This document shows positions 12,355-23,888 of a DNA stretch of 64,000 bases, in pieces; the first letter of the stretch is position 1, and every line of letters starts with the position of its first letter. The position numbers and the translations under genes were made by a program. The stretch is from assembly GCA_009599575.1 (NCBI GenBank), contig VWND01000005.1, positions 496,001-560,000 on the forward strand, written 5' to 3'. The notes under the pieces were generated by a model. The model ran no database searches. It had not been told where the DNA came from and saw only the letters and a program-made list of their open reading frames with translations. The DNA comes from Blumeriella jaapii. Its lineage: Eukaryota; Ascomycota; Leotiomycetes; Helotiales; Drepanopezizaceae.

Positions 12355-14553
12355 CTAATTATTTCTTGCATAAGCAGCATCGACCTCCCTTTGAAACTTC
12401 TTAAGAATGATTTTCCGGTTCAGCTTCTGGGCGGATGTGACCATGTTCTGTTCCAAGTCAGCAAATACGAATTCAAGAAAGAGAGGGTGGAAGGGGCGGA
12501 AAACTTACATTTTGAGGTGTCCACTCTTCATCAGCCAAGACCGTGCCCTCGATGATCTCGATACCGCTCAAACCACCGGCTCTTCCAGCCTGTTGCAGCT
12601 CCTTCAACACGGCATCTTGGATCTTTTTGTTGTGGACTAGGTCCTCAAGACCGTTACCCTCAACGCCAATTCTCCCAGCGAGCTTCTTCAACGCTGGCTC
12701 AGCTGGGACGATAATTGCGATGGGCTTGGTGCGTTGCTGATCGGCGTACACGCAGATATTGGCTACAACGGTAGCAGCTCTGTACACGGACTCCAATTTC
12801 TCCAGAGCGATGTACTCGCCGTTCTGAGTCTTGACCAAGTTCTTCTTACGGTCAATGATCTTCAGGTGGCCATTCTTATCGAACTCTCCAATATCGCCAG
12901 TCTTGAACCATCCGTCTGGAGACAAAGCCTCCTTGGTCTGTTCTTCATCATTGTAGTAGCCATCCATGACCGTGCAGCCTCGGATCCATATCTCTCCTTG
13001 TGCGTTGGGCTTGTTAGTGGCATGGTAGCCTGCGTCAGGGAAATCGACCAACTTGACCTCGATGGATCCGGGGATTCCTCCGAGTGCGTCGTCGGTCCAC
13101 TCCATTGGGTCCATGATTGCCCCCATCGCCGTCGTTTCGGTCAATCCGTATCCACTGATCATAGGAGTGATTGCCATCGAGATGAATCTTTGTGTGTCCT
13201 TGGCGACGGGACCACCTCCATTCAGGCAGATTCTCAGTCGTCCACCAGTCGCCTCCTTGACTTTCTTGAATACCACAGAGTCTAAAATGCCCACTCCCGG
13301 AAGACGGTAGTGCAATAGATTCTGCTTGGCCCACAGAGCACCCCAGAACATATTCTTGACAACAGAGCTTCCAGCGTTGACCTTTGCAACAATACCCTTC
13401 TTGACGGACTCCCACACAGCCGGAACGCCAACGAGAACGGTTGGCTTGAATTCACGAATGTCGCCCTTGCAGTTTTTCACAGATGTATCAGACAAAGTCT
13501 TTGGGTTCCCGTAGCCCATAGTTCCACCCCAATACAAGCAGGCGTTTTCGAAGACGAATTCGAGAATGTGCGCGAGAGGTAGGTATGTGAGCAAACTATC
13601 ACCAGGACCAAGGTAGGGATGGACCGTAACGCTGACACCGGCAACTGCATTTCATTAGTACGTTTCCCTTCCAGGACTAGTATCAACTTACCGGCGCCAA
13701 CAACAGCCTTGTGCTTCAGAGGAACACCCTTGGGAGGGCCGGTGGAGCCAGAAGTATACATGATACAGCACAAGTCCTCGGGAGATGGTGCCACGGGTTC
13801 GACTGGATTCTCTTCTCCGAGCTTGCGCAGCTCCTCGAAGCTCAGAATCGTCAGACGATCGTGGGCCTTCTTGAGCGCATCAATATTCTCTTGCTTGACT
13901 TCATTCTGGCTGTTCCAAATGACAAATTCGATATCGGTCGCCTCGTGCAGTGGCTTCACGAGTGTAGGGAGCAAGTGAGGGTCGAGGAAGATCGCCTTCG
14001 CCTTCGTAGCCACCAAGGAATGCTTCAGGCCCTCTTCTCCAAGAGTGTCGTACGCAGTGACGATTGGCATCGACTGGGAGACGGCGCCGTGCGCGGTTGC
14101 CAGCCAGTGTGCACTGGTCGCAGCGAAGACGTGCACCCGGTCATCTTTGGACAGGCCCAGCTTTCTGTAGCCGGCACCGATTTGCAGCGTCAGCTTCTCA
14201 TAGTCGTGAAAGGTCAAGTACTCGTATCCGCTGAGCTCGAAATATGTCCATTTCTTGTCGACCTCTGTCTCCTGGCCATCGACTATCTTTTTGACCTTCT
14301 TCGTCTCTTGGTGCGTCTTGATCAGCTTCCGGCTTCCCAGGGCCTTGGCGTTGCCAAATTTGGCTGAGCTCTGCTTCACGATGTCGAACACCGTCGCGAT
14401 GCTCTCTTCCGGGCGCTCTAGGAGCTTGTCCTTGCACTTAGGATGTCTGCGAGGAATGGTTTCGCCTTCTACCGCTTCGAAGCCGGGCGCCTCGACCGTG
14501 AAAGGTGGATTGTGGTAGATCTTGGGTAGAGGAGTGAGCTTCTTCAGAGACAT
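12355..14553 (-). CDS. Long-chain fatty-acid CoA ligase (FAA1/FAA4 type)
   Basis: 696-aa AMP-forming acyl-CoA synthetase that activates long-chain fatty acids with ATP and CoA for lipid synthesis or beta-oxidation. Exons are 14553-13692, 13644-12509 and 12447-12355, all with GT-AG ends and matching phases. The ATP-binding motif YTSGSTGPPKGVPL lies at about residues 266-279. Later motifs are GYGLTET, GWFKTGD and the fatty-acyl signature around IIDRKKNLVKTQNGEYI. The protein length is normal for fungal FAA enzymes. There is no signal peptide and no obvious PTS1 (it ends AYARNN), so cytosolic or membrane-associated action is likely. It is divergent from the RKM5-like gene. Its product feeds the peroxisomal pathway that includes FOX2 at 20-23 kb. 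Confidence 0.95.
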
Positions 14554-15080
14554 CTTGAAAAGTTGTTGGGAATTCGACGCTCAAGGCCGGGTATGAGCTG
14601 TGACGTGGCAGAGAGAAAAGGAAACACAAGGGGACTAATGCGAATCGGGCAGATGGAGGCTCGAGTTCGCAACAAAGAGCCGTGGTATCTGCGAGTGGTG
14701 TTAAGTGGAGGACAGGATGTGCGTTGGGAAGATGAGGACGAGGAACGGACGGGGAGGGGAGACTAGAGGGTTGATGCCAAGCCCGGGGTTATGGCCTCCA
14801 GCTTTGCTCCCCTGCGCGCTAAGAGGTGCTTACTAAGCACGGGTACGGAGCTTCTTCCGAGTCCTGTAAGCGTTCCACGTGAGAAATTGTCGAAAGACCC
14901 AAAGAAGCATGTCAAGAGCTTCGCTTCAAAGCTCTACATAGTACATAACGTACAATATACTCTGTACACTCGACGACACGGGAAGGAACTGAATATGGGC
15001 TTCTGCCACTGCGTCTGCACGGCACTGCCCTCTTGCATGTTAGCTCCGGGTCGAAGTGCCGCCTTGCGCCCTTACAGAAA

Positions 15081-15219
15081 GTATGTGTAAGTATGTATGT
15101 ACACTTAGTCACGTACAGTACTCACTTTCGTGTTCGACTAACATACTGTAGTACATAGCTATAGGAGTCTCCGTACTTACTATGTACTATGTACAGTACA
15201 CAGCACAGTATCTGTACCA
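15081..15219. repeat. GTAC palindrome cluster
   Basis: Repeated GTATGT, TGTACAGTACA and ACTGTAGTACA units across about 140 bp upstream of the RKM5-like gene. Confidence 0.75.
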
Positions 15220-15330
15220 TGCAGAGTTACGATGGACCGACGACTGCGCCATCACCCCCGCCCGCCGCGCGCGCGCGGAGTCGACTAATCTCTTTACACC
15301 TCTGCCTCACCGACGCCAAGACTGGGCATC

Positions 15331-15398
15331 ATGTACAGTACAGTCCTGTAATGTACTGTACAGTATGTGGTACTGTACAGTATGTGGTACTGTACAGA
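15331..15398. repeat. GTAC palindrome cluster with 17-bp tandem unit
   Basis: The unit TACTGTACAGTATGTGG is repeated two and a half times (about 15355-15398), preceded by ATGTACAGTACAG. The centre of each unit is the palindrome TACTGTACAGTA. Confidence 0.85.
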
Positions 15399-15506
15399 GC
15401 GCAGCTTTACTCTAGCTTCCTGGCACTTGAAACCCCGACCAAAACACACCCAGATACACATATCATCGTCGGCAGAGTTGTGGTCTTGCCCGACCGAGTC
15501 TTTGCT

Positions 15507-16535
15507 ATGGCTTCAGTGCTACCATTATCCGAGCAGCTTGGCGCCGAAATCGATGACCCCGAGGAAGGTGAGTTGCCGCCGCGAAGCTGTCATGAGCATC
15601 CAATCGTTCGACCTATGCTGCTGGTCCTGGCTGAATCTCGCTCGCAGAATCCTTTCTTCTCTTCTCTCAGTCGATCCCGTCCCAAGATCTTGGCTTTGTC
15701 GACTCCCAAGCCACGATTCTGGACCTGACCATAGGTGAGCGAGACCTCTCCATCCGCCAGTCGCCGACAATTTTATCGTCAAACCGAGGAGGTGGGACTA
15801 CCGGAGCAGGTAAGTCAAGCTGTTTTTTACGCCCATGCCTTTGTCCCTGCAACGGCTGATTGGCATCTTGTAGTGGTTTGGAAGATCACACCTCTCTTCG
15901 CAAAGTGGATCACAATACCCGCCAATGTACTCTTCAGGCTTGGCGTCCTTGACTCCGATTCCACAGTCCTTGAGCTTGGATGCGGTATCTCGGGAATCAT
16001 TGGTCTTTCGTTGGCGCCACTCATTAGGTCGTATGTTTTGACAGACCAGGATTATGTTTTAAAGCTTGTGAATCTAAACTTGCAAGAGAATCGTCAGAAG
16101 GCAAAGAGAGGCCAAAAGAGCTCGTCAAAGTCGAAGCGCGGCACTACATCAGCAAATGCAATTCAGCCAGCTGGTAACATCATAGCAACGCCGTTAGACT
16201 GGGAAACAGATGAGGTGCTACCCTCGCTGACAGGAGATGAGTCGAAGCCCAGCTTCGATGCTGTAATCGCTTGCGACTGTATTTACAACGATGCTCTTAT
16301 CACACCTCTAGTCCAGACTTGCGTGGATGTGTGCAAGCTGCGAAGCTCCGATGAAGCAGGGGAAAAGCCAGCAGTCTGTGTTGTGGCACAGCAACTCCGC
16401 TCCGCCGAGGTTTTTGAGGAATGGCTGAAAGAATTTCATCGAGCTTTCCGGGTATGGCGATTGCCAGATGAGACGCTGGTTGACGGCCTGAAATCAGACT
16501 CTGGCTTCGTTATTCATATTGGCATTCTACGGTAG
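15507..16535 (+). CDS. Ribosomal protein lysine methyltransferase, RKM5 family
   Basis: 294-aa class I SAM-dependent methyltransferase. Exons are 15507-15567, 15648-15809 and 15874-16535, phases consistent. The N-terminus (LPLSEQLGAEIDDP) and the mid part (QDLGFVDSQATILDL) match the fungal RKM5 pattern. The SAM-binding motif I is VLELGCGISG, the acidic motif is TDQDYV, and the post-motif is ACDCIYND. Family knowledge: yeast Rkm5 methylates a lysine of ribosomal protein L1 in the cytosol. Whether this orthologue has the same target is inference. The length is slightly below yeast Rkm5, typical for filamentous fungi. Confidence 0.85.
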
Positions 16536-17042
16536 CAGCGTCGTTATTTCCAAATGACGTGATCAATTACCTGCCCCTAGGACTCCTCTGACTTAGTGCT
16601 CGGGAAGGCTCTTCAGAAATTGGCCAGAAGGATGATACAGCAAAGTACTGTACTAGAAATCTTACTCCGACAAGCATGCTCCATTCCACACGCGGCACTG
16701 AGTGCCCGATCGTTGACAATCGTTGTCACTCACGTGATCTCGCGATCTTGCCTGCCCCTTTTCGCGCGTCACCGAACTTCCCCAACTCCACCACCACGAG
16801 TTGGATGCCGTGTTCTTCCGTCCACCAGCAGTTCAGGCTTGTTCGAGCGCAAGTTGGTTTCTGCACTGCACAGTGGAAGGTCTGCCACATACTTGAAGTA
16901 CTCATGTTCACGCCGAACGACGACAGATAAGGCGTCGCGCGAAAGCTCTTCCAGGCCGTATCTAGAGCCCTCATCGATACCACCATACCACCTCCCTCGA
17001 AGATCTCCTTACCGACACCCTCGAGCCAACACCAGCTTTAAA
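16536..17042. other. Intergenic region and ECM11-like 5' leader
   Basis: About 500 bp. The frame of the next gene is open from 16596, so an earlier start cannot be excluded, but that part has no domain. A short GTACTGTACTAG element lies near 16645. Confidence 0.45.
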
Positions 17043-18473
17043 ATGGCCAGCCGCTTCGTGCAGAAAGCCCAGGAAAAGCGCACTCCGACCCCAGGCCAGT
17101 CCGGTCAGAATGTTCGCGCGGATCGTGTTGACGCCACCAAAGGACTGAAGATAACGCGCATGAATCCTGCTAACGCCGTTGCTGTTCCTCCCGTTCAACC
17201 TGCTCACAAGAAAATGCCTTCCGGTACCGCTCCAGCTCCAGGGTACACTTCCAACCAGTATGGGGACCGCAACACATTCCCAAACCACCAATACCATCAA
17301 GAGGACTACCACTTACCGCCCGATGACTTTCCACGAGATCCCGCTTTACAAAGACCTGCCTTCGATGAAGTTACCGTTGACTCGGAGTTCGACATTACAA
17401 GGAGCGAGTCTGCCGCAGGGTACGACCAACGAGGCGTGGATAACATGCAGGATGGCATCCTCGGCGACAAAGCACTCTACGACGGCGTTGGTCAATCGAA
17501 GGCTACGAGTTCTCAAAATACGAACGGGGCTCCAGTCCAAACTCTCCATCACAAGCAGACAATGTTCCACCCGCAACAGATGAGCCATATCACCCAGCCA
17601 GTGCTACAAGCACCACTAATCCCTGTCCTCGGACGTGGTGTTGAAACCTACCAGAAGCAGCAGAATCACACAAGCCGCCAAATCGAGAACCTTCAGTACC
17701 GTGGCGGACCCGATGACCCACTTGCTGGCCGGCATGATCGAGGCTCTAAGAAACGAAACCATTCTGGCGAGGGCGCCCGTGGTCATGTGTCCCATGCCAT
17801 GCAACCGCATCATCTCAGCGAAGAGTCTGACAATGAAGACCTAGAGCTCTCTGATGATTTACAAGCTCTGGACAATGCTGGCTTCCCCAATGGCAACATC
17901 CAGACCAGCAGTCAGAGCACAGGACGAGCAGCTTCTACTCCTGAGTCCAGTCCCAATCGTGCTCGAAAGTCACGTACCATTCCACGCTCACAACTACCAA
18001 GCTCTCAACCTCGGCAGGATCCAGCACCCGCGGACAATCACCAATGTCTTCCGGACTACGATGACGAGGAACTGAAGAACATGACGTACAAGGACCTTGA
18101 AGAGGAAAGTCTAGAGACAGTTCCTCATGCCGAAGTATTCGCTTTCCCAATGAATCTTAGAGGTCCCGAGGTCACATTTGAACAACGCCTAGAGCACTAT
18201 GTCGAGGCGCCCGACAAGGAGCAATCCGCCTTCTTCGAGAGCCTGACAAACGCGGAGTGGGAGAAGGCCGGCGATTGGTTCATTGATCAGTTCTCCGGCT
18301 GTCTGAACGACTTCAAGGGCAAGAGACAAGCGAAACGAGCACAGGCGGCACAGTTCGAGGACGAGATCAAGACCAGAGAGAGGCTCGTGCGTGCTCGAGC
18401 CAACAAGTACGACAGTGACCTGAACGGGATGGCTGGTATTGGACAACAGTTGCTGCGGAACAAGGTTGTATAA
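17043..18473 (+). CDS. ECM11-domain protein (putative synaptonemal complex factor)
   Basis: 476-aa intron-less protein from ATG 17043. It is mostly hydrophilic and Gln/Asn/Pro/Ser-rich, so probably disordered, with an acidic patch (SEESDNEDLELSDD). The C-terminal 130 residues match the fungal ECM11 domain: DYDDEELKNMTYKDLEEESL, then FFESLTNAEWEKAGDWFIDQF, then a basic/acidic helical tail. Family knowledge: yeast Ecm11 is a meiotic protein of the synaptonemal complex central element, SUMOylated and partnered by Gmc2. A meiotic role here is inferred from the domain only. The start was chosen because the first M before SRFVQKAQEKRTP follows a leader-like stretch; the open frame upstream lacks features. 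Confidence 0.7.
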   Translation: MASRFVQKAQEKRTPTPGQSGQNVRADRVDATKGLKITRMNPANAVAVPPVQPAHKKMPSGTAPAPGYTSNQYGDRNTFPNHQYHQEDYHLPPDDFPRDPALQRPAFDEVTVDSEFDITRSESAAGYDQRGVDNMQDGILGDKALYDGVGQSKATSSQNTNGAPVQTLHHKQTMFHPQQMSHITQPVLQAPLIPVLGRGVETYQKQQNHTSRQIENLQYRGGPDDPLAGRHDRGSKKRNHSGEGARGHVSHAMQPHHLSEESDNEDLELSDDLQALDNAGFPNGNIQTSSQSTGRAASTPESSPNRARKSRTIPRSQLPSSQPRQDPAPADNHQCLPDYDDEELKNMTYKDLEEESLETVPHAEVFAFPMNLRGPEVTFEQRLEHYVEAPDKEQSAFFESLTNAEWEKAGDWFIDQFSGCLNDFKGKRQAKRAQAAQFEDEIKTRERLVRARANKYDSDLNGMAGIGQQLLRNKVV

Positions 18474-18809
18474 ATCTTGGATCTGAGGAGTACGGGATTC
18501 TTGCCACCGCTCTGAGCTAGTGATGCAGTTGATGCAATATACGTACATCCTGGGGGACTGCTGCATTGACGAAACTGATGCCTGTCATGATGAATTACGG
18601 TTGTAACGGCCAGCAAGACGTTGGTGTTGGCATTTGCTTGGGGTCATGGCTACGGCGTGAGAGGGACAAAAGTTGATCTTGATCGGAATTTGCATCTGTC
18701 TATACCCATTTGCTTTGGCACCAGCAATCTCAGCTCTCCACCACAATCTCGATGCCTCATGACTTCGAGCTTCATAGATGTCACTCGGCCGTCCGACCTG
18801 TTGCCTCGC
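18474..18809. other. Convergent 3' intergenic region
   Basis: About 335 bp between the ECM11-like and TDA10-like stops. Nothing specific was seen. Confidence 0.6.
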
Positions 18810-19745
18810 TTAAATCCTGATGACTTCCTTCACTCTCCTGTCCCGTCCAACAAGTAGGCTCAATTGCCTCCCCGCGCCCGCTTCCTTCTCCTTGAACACG
18901 CCCTGCCTTAACGTATCGGTATACAGCTCATAAGCCGGATAATACCCATCGACAAACCTCGTCACCATGTCCGCGCTCATGCCCGCCCCGCTCTCTTTCC
19001 TCAAGGCCGCCTCCTGCTCCTGACGCCATGCGTAGACATAGTCCGTCTCCTCAGCATCGATATGTATGAAAGCATCGAACTCCCTATTCAACACCTCATA
19101 CTCGACCAGCTGCCGATTCACAAATAGCAAATCCTCCAGTCGATTCCTCGCCAGCGTCCTATTCGGTGCTTCGCGTCTGCGCACCACCTCTGCCTCGGGG
19201 AGGGCGCGGAACCCGACACACCAGCCCTCGAAGATGACGACCCGGATCTTGGGCAGCGCAGGCGCGTTGACGGTCCGCCACTGCTCGGGGGCCACGCGGT
19301 CACCCTGCCCACCGTGCGCGGACTTGTCGTAGGCAGGGACGCGACACTCCTCCCCCTTCTTCAGCCTCTCGAACACGTCCCTGGCGAGCGCCATGTCGTG
19401 CGTGCCGGGCTCGCCGCGGTGTTGGACCAAGGGGTTCTCGGGGTGAGCGGACGCGAGGGCGGTTTGGGCGGCGTGCGGGAGATAGAGGTCGTCGATGCTG
19501 AGGACGAGGGTGGGTAGGTTGTGCGGGGGGGCTTGGAGGGTGGCGGCGAGGGCAGAGACCAGCGTCGTTTTGCCGGCGCCTTGGACGCCGTTGAGGGCGA
19601 TGATGAAGGGTTTGGGAGCAGAGGAGGCCTGCGGATGCGAGAAGGAGACGAGAGAGAGGATGAAGGGGATGCAGTGGGGGGACTTGTCGTCGACAATTGT
19701 TGGTCGTGCCGCGGGGGAGAAGGAGGTAACGTTGGTGGTCGACAT
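18810..19745 (-). CDS. P-loop kinase, TDA10 / glycerate kinase-like
   Basis: 311-aa single-exon P-loop kinase of the uridine kinase/phosphoribulokinase superfamily. Walker A is GVQGAGKTT at about residues 53-61. Further marks are LSIDDLYLPH, the HRGEPGTHD segment, PAYDKSAHGGQGDR and VIFEGWCVGF, all typical of yeast Tda10 and plant glycerate kinase-like proteins. The likely reaction is phosphorylation of D-glycerate or a similar small substrate, but yeast Tda10 itself has no settled substrate. The start ATG 19745 begins the family-like sequence; the longer open frame upstream is not conserved. It is divergent from FOX2. Confidence 0.85.
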   Translation of the reverse strand: MSTTNVTSFSPAARPTIVDDKSPHCIPFILSLVSFSHPQASSAPKPFIIALNGVQGAGKTTLVSALAATLQAPPHNLPTLVLSIDDLYLPHAAQTALASAHPENPLVQHRGEPGTHDMALARDVFERLKKGEECRVPAYDKSAHGGQGDRVAPEQWRTVNAPALPKIRVVIFEGWCVGFRALPEAEVVRRREAPNRTLARNRLEDLLFVNRQLVEYEVLNREFDAFIHIDAEETDYVYAWRQEQEAALRKESGAGMSADMVTRFVDGYYPAYELYTDTLRQGVFKEKEAGAGRQLSLLVGRDRRVKEVIRI

Positions 19746-20292
19746 GGCCGGTATCGTGAAGGATTGGAAGACAATGGATTGAGATGCGATTCGAATGTGC
19801 GATGCACGACTCGGACGAGGTGTTGACTTCACATTGTGCCGTTGATGTTGAGAGTTGCGAGGGGGATGATGCTGGGCGGGAAAAGAAAAGGCCGTGGAGC
19901 ACAGCACTGTATGTACAGTACAGTAGCAGTTGAGCCTCCACCGACGACGCCGCAATTTCTTCTGACGATCCTGCAGATGTCAATGTCCCTATGCATGTCA
20001 GTCTGGACGATCCCAGGTGCCAGTTGATAGATACATACGTACCGATACATCCACGTCGACCAACATTACATTGTTGCTGTTGACATGTGAAGAATGCATC
20101 CACCCAACGGCGCTGGCAAATCCCCGGCCCCGGCCGCCGTTTCAACGAGCCGAGGCTTGCGGGTGCTGCACGACCAAGACATCAATCACCTCAACATCTC
20201 GTCTTCTCCAAGCTCAATCTGCTTCTCTCTTCCTTCTTACTTGCTCGATATCCAGTTTGTTTTGCTTGAATCTATACACACACATCCCCAAT
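19746..20292. promoter_or_regulatory. Shared upstream region, TDA10-like and FOX2 genes
   Basis: About 550 bp between divergent starts, with a small GTAC-palindrome (TGTACAGTACAGTA) near 19912. Fatty-acid response elements were not identified by eye. Confidence 0.45.
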
Positions 20293-23200
20293 ATGTCCGC
20301 ACTGAGATATGATGGCCAGGTCGCCGTTGTGACGGGCGCCGGTGGAGGACTCGGAAGTAAGCCGACAACCGACTACCTACCCCAAGGACAGTGACGATTC
20401 CCCAGCACTTGCTAACGCACGCGCAGGAGCCTATGCCCTTTTCTTCGGCTCCAGAGGAGCTTCGGTCGTAGTAAATGATCTCGGAGGATCCTTCAAGGGC
20501 GAGGGCACCTCGACCAAGGTACGCTGTCAAGATGCCCACGTCCTCACGTCCAAACCGAGGCAGGACCGTACTGACTGGTACTTGCGCAGGCCGCAGATGT
20601 CGTGGTCAACGAGATCAAAGCCGCAGGCGGCAAGGCGGTCGCCAACTACGACAGCGTGGAGAACGGCGACAAGATCGTCGAGACGGCTATCCAGAACTTT
20701 GGCCGCATCGACATCCTGCTCAACAATGCCGGGATCCTCCGCGACGTCAGCTTCAAGAACATGAAGGACCAGGACTGGGACCTGATCATCTCGGTGCATG
20801 TGAGGGGCTCATACAAGTGCGCCAGGGCGGCCTGGCCGTATTTCCGCAAGCAGAAGTACGGACGCGTTATCAACACGGCGTCGGCGGCGGGTCTGTTTGG
20901 AAGCTTTGGACAGACGAACTACTCGGCTGCCAAGTTGGCATTGGTCGGTTTCACCGAGACACTGGCGAAGGAGGGTGCTAAGTACAACATTCATGCGAAC
21001 GTGATTGCCCCCATCGGTAAAATCTCCTGCCAAGGTTGCCTTGCACATGCTAATGTCGTGAGTAGCTGCCAGCCGAATGACCCAGACTGTCATGCCGCCC
21101 GACGTGCTGGAGAACCTCAAGCCAGAATGGGTTGTCCCCCTCGTGGCCGTCTTGGTACACAAGGATTGCGACGAGAACGGGTCCATCTACGAGACTGGAG
21201 GCGGCCACATTGCCAAGCTCCGCTGGGAGCGATCCAAAGGTCTTCTACTGAAGGCAGACGATTCATATACCCCAGGCGCCATCCTCAAGAAATGGGATCA
21301 AGTCAGCGACTTTACGGATCCCGAGCACCCCACTGGTGTTGCCGACTTCATGGGCCTGCTCGAGAAGTCGATGAAGATGGGCTCGAACGACAAGGGCGAG
21401 ACTCTGGACTTTAAGGGGAAGGTCGCCTTGATCACTGGTGGCGGTGCTGGTATCGGTCGCGCTTATGCGTTGACATTTGCCAAGCACGGCGCCTCGGTAG
21501 TCGTCAATGACTTGGTGAACCCGGACGATGTGGTCCAAGAGATTCAAAAGCTCGGCGGCAAGGCTGTTGGTAACAAGGCCTCGGCTGAGGATGGAGATGC
21601 CGTTGTGAAGGCTGCAATTGATGCCTACGGTCGCATCGATATCATCGTGAACAACGCCGGCATTCTCCGTGATAAGGCATTTACCAACATGGACGATAAG
21701 CAATGGGACCAAGTCATTGCCGTCCATCTACGCGGCACTTACAAGGTCACAAAGGCTGCTTGGCCATACATGCTTAAGCAAAAGTATGGCCGTATCGTGA
21801 ACACCACTTCCACAAGCGGTATCTACGGTAATTTTGGACAAGCCAACTACGCCGCAGCTGTAAGTACAACCTTGGAGTCTGTCAGAGGCCCTGCTAATCG
21901 AGCTAGAAATGCGGTATCCTTGGTTTCTCCCGTGCTCTTGCCCGTGAAGGCAAGAAGTACAACATCTTGGTTAACACCATTGCACCAAACGCTGGTACCG
22001 CCATGACCCGTACCATCATGCCAGAGGAGATGGTCCAGGCGTTCAAGCCTGACTACATAGCACCACTCGTCGTTGCCCTTTGCTCCGACAAGGTGCCCGA
22101 GCCATCAACTGGTGGTCTCTTCGAAGTCGGCAGCGGATGGGTCGGAAGGACCCGCTGGCAACGGACTGGCGGGCACGGCTTCCCAGTGGATGAGCCGCTG
22201 ACCCCCGAGGCTGTCCTCAAGCAATGGAAGCGCATCAACGACTTCGATGATGGACGCGCAGATCATCCCGAGGACGGCAACGATGGCTTGAAGAGCATCA
22301 TGGCTAACATGCAGAACCGGAAGCGTGGTGCGAGCAAGGTATGAGCCTGCCTTCCCATCTAGTTTTGGAAGTGTAGAGATTATCTTGTAATGTAGTCAGT
22401 CGTACCTGATGAAATGAAATGATCCTAACGTTCCTCCGTGTCACAGAAGAGTGAAGAGCCCACAGCCGAGGGTGCAGAGTTCCTAGCCAACATTGAGAAG
22501 GCCAAGAAGGCAGAAGGTTCCGGAACCGAGTTCACATATGAAGAGCGCGACGTGATCCTGTACAACCTAGGCATTGGTGCCAAGAAGAACGACCTGGCAC
22601 TAGTCTTGTATTTATGCCCCTTTAGCTCTCTCGCTTAATCACGCTCACCAGCTAACGACGCAAACAGCGAAGGAGATGAGAACTTCCACGTTCTCCCAAC
22701 TTTCGGCGTCATCCCCTTCTTCTCTGCCGAGACACCGTACCAGCTCTCCGACATCGTTCCCAACTTCTCCCCTATGATGCTCTTACACGGTGAGCAGTAC
22801 CTCGAAGTCCTCTCCTACCCAATTCCCACAGCCAGCACCCTCCTCTCGAAAGCGCGCCTCCTCGAAGTCGTCGACAAGGGCAACGCCGCCATCGTCAAGG
22901 CCGGCATCACCACCGTCAACAAGGAGACGGGCAAGCCGCTCTTCTACAACGAGAGCACGACCTTCATCCGCGGCTCGGGCGGCTTCGGGGGCGCGCGAAA
23001 GCCGGCGGACCGCGGCGCCAGCACGGCCGCCAACAAGCCGCCGGCGCGCGCCGCAGACTTCACGGTGGAGGAGCAAACGACGGAAGAGCAGGCCGTCCTG
23101 TACCGGCTGAGCGGCGACTACAACCCGCTGCACGTCGACCCGGCCTTCGCCAAGATCGGCGGCTTCAAGGCGCCCATCCTGCACGGCCTGTGCTTCTTCG

Positions 23201-23415
23201 GCATCGCGGCCAAGGCCGTCTACCAGCGCTACGGGCAGTTCAAGAACGTCAAGGTGCGCTTCGCGGGCTCCGTCTTCCCCGGGGAAACGATCGTCACGAG
23301 CATGTGGAAGGAAGGCGACAAGGTGGTGTTCGAGAGCAGGGTCAAGGAGACGGGGAAGTTGTGCATCAGTGGCGGCGCGGCAGAGCTGGTGGGGGGTGGG
23401 AAGGAGAAGTTGTAG
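20293..23415 (+). CDS. Peroxisomal multifunctional enzyme type 2 (FOX2)
   Basis: 905-aa bifunctional 2-enoyl-CoA hydratase 2 / (3R)-3-hydroxyacyl-CoA dehydrogenase of peroxisomal beta-oxidation. Seven exons: 20293-20356, 20427-20518, 20590-21016, 21066-21859, 21907-22338, 22447-22607 and 22668-23415, all in phase. Two short-chain dehydrogenase domains follow each other. The first has TGAGGGLG and catalytic NYSAAK; the second has [12 protein letters not shown] and NYAAAK, whose Lys is formed across an intron. The C-terminal hot-dog hydratase carries [10 protein letters not shown] and ILHGLCFFG. The last residues are KEKL; a canonical PTS1 would be SKL or AKL, so targeting by EKL is unusual. 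The domain order and length are those of fungal FOX2. Confidence 0.97.
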
Positions 23416-23710
23416 TCGGACGGTAAGGGGATGGTCAGATTGTGGGTGTGGGATGGTTTTATCGAAGGTCACAAATCAAAGACCCTTTGGTCCCTTCCAC
23501 ATGTACATGTTCTTGCTTGCGTATCTCGACTGTTGTTCATTGCCCCTTCCACCCTCCGTGATGCCCAAATCCCCCCTCTCCTCCTACCAGCGCTGACGTA
23601 CGAGAGGAGGTAGCAAAACGAGGTAACAGCGACGAAAGGCTTCCCTCCTCTGTTTCGTAGCCCGTCTCGTCGCCTTGTTTACTTCCCCCTCGCGTCCGCA
23701 CCGCGCCTCA

Positions 23711-23735
23711 CGTGCTGTGCTGTGCTGTGCTGTGG
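23711..23735. repeat. Tandem GTGCT pentamer
   Basis: About five copies of a 5-bp unit downstream of FOX2. Confidence 0.8.
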
Positions 23736-23859
23736 TGGGTGCGAAAGAAGTGAAGGCGGTGAGGCCTTGAGTGTCGGCGAAAAGAGTTTTGTTGCACGTC
23801 GCAGCGGCAGTACGTGCCTTCCTCTTTTGAAGGAGACGGGAGAGAGAAAGGGGTTTCTT

Positions 23860-23888
23860 CGGCTTCGGCTCGGCTCGGCTCGGCTTGG
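23860..23888. repeat. Tandem GGCTC pentamer
   Basis: About five GGCTC/GGCTT units in the intergenic region. Confidence 0.8.

Larger units (their letters stand above)
14554..15506. promoter_or_regulatory. Shared upstream region, FAA and RKM5-like genes
   Basis: About 950 bp between divergent starts. It is dense in GTAC palindromes (15081-15219 and 15331-15398), including a 17-bp tandem unit. No gene is seen. Confidence 0.5.

Noticed and set aside
19300..20145. 281-codon frame overlapping the TDA10-like gene
   Set aside because: Different frame of the same strand; the overlapping kinase has clear motifs and this frame has none.
12355..23415. Fatty-acid metabolism gene cluster (FAA and FOX2)
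   Set aside because: Unrelated genes (RKM5-like, ECM11-like, TDA10-like) lie between them, and both are ordinary housekeeping genes.
22783..23472. 229-codon frame antisense to the end of FOX2
   Set aside because: Shadow of the GC-rich hydratase exon; low-complexity Arg/Leu/Ala content and no motif.
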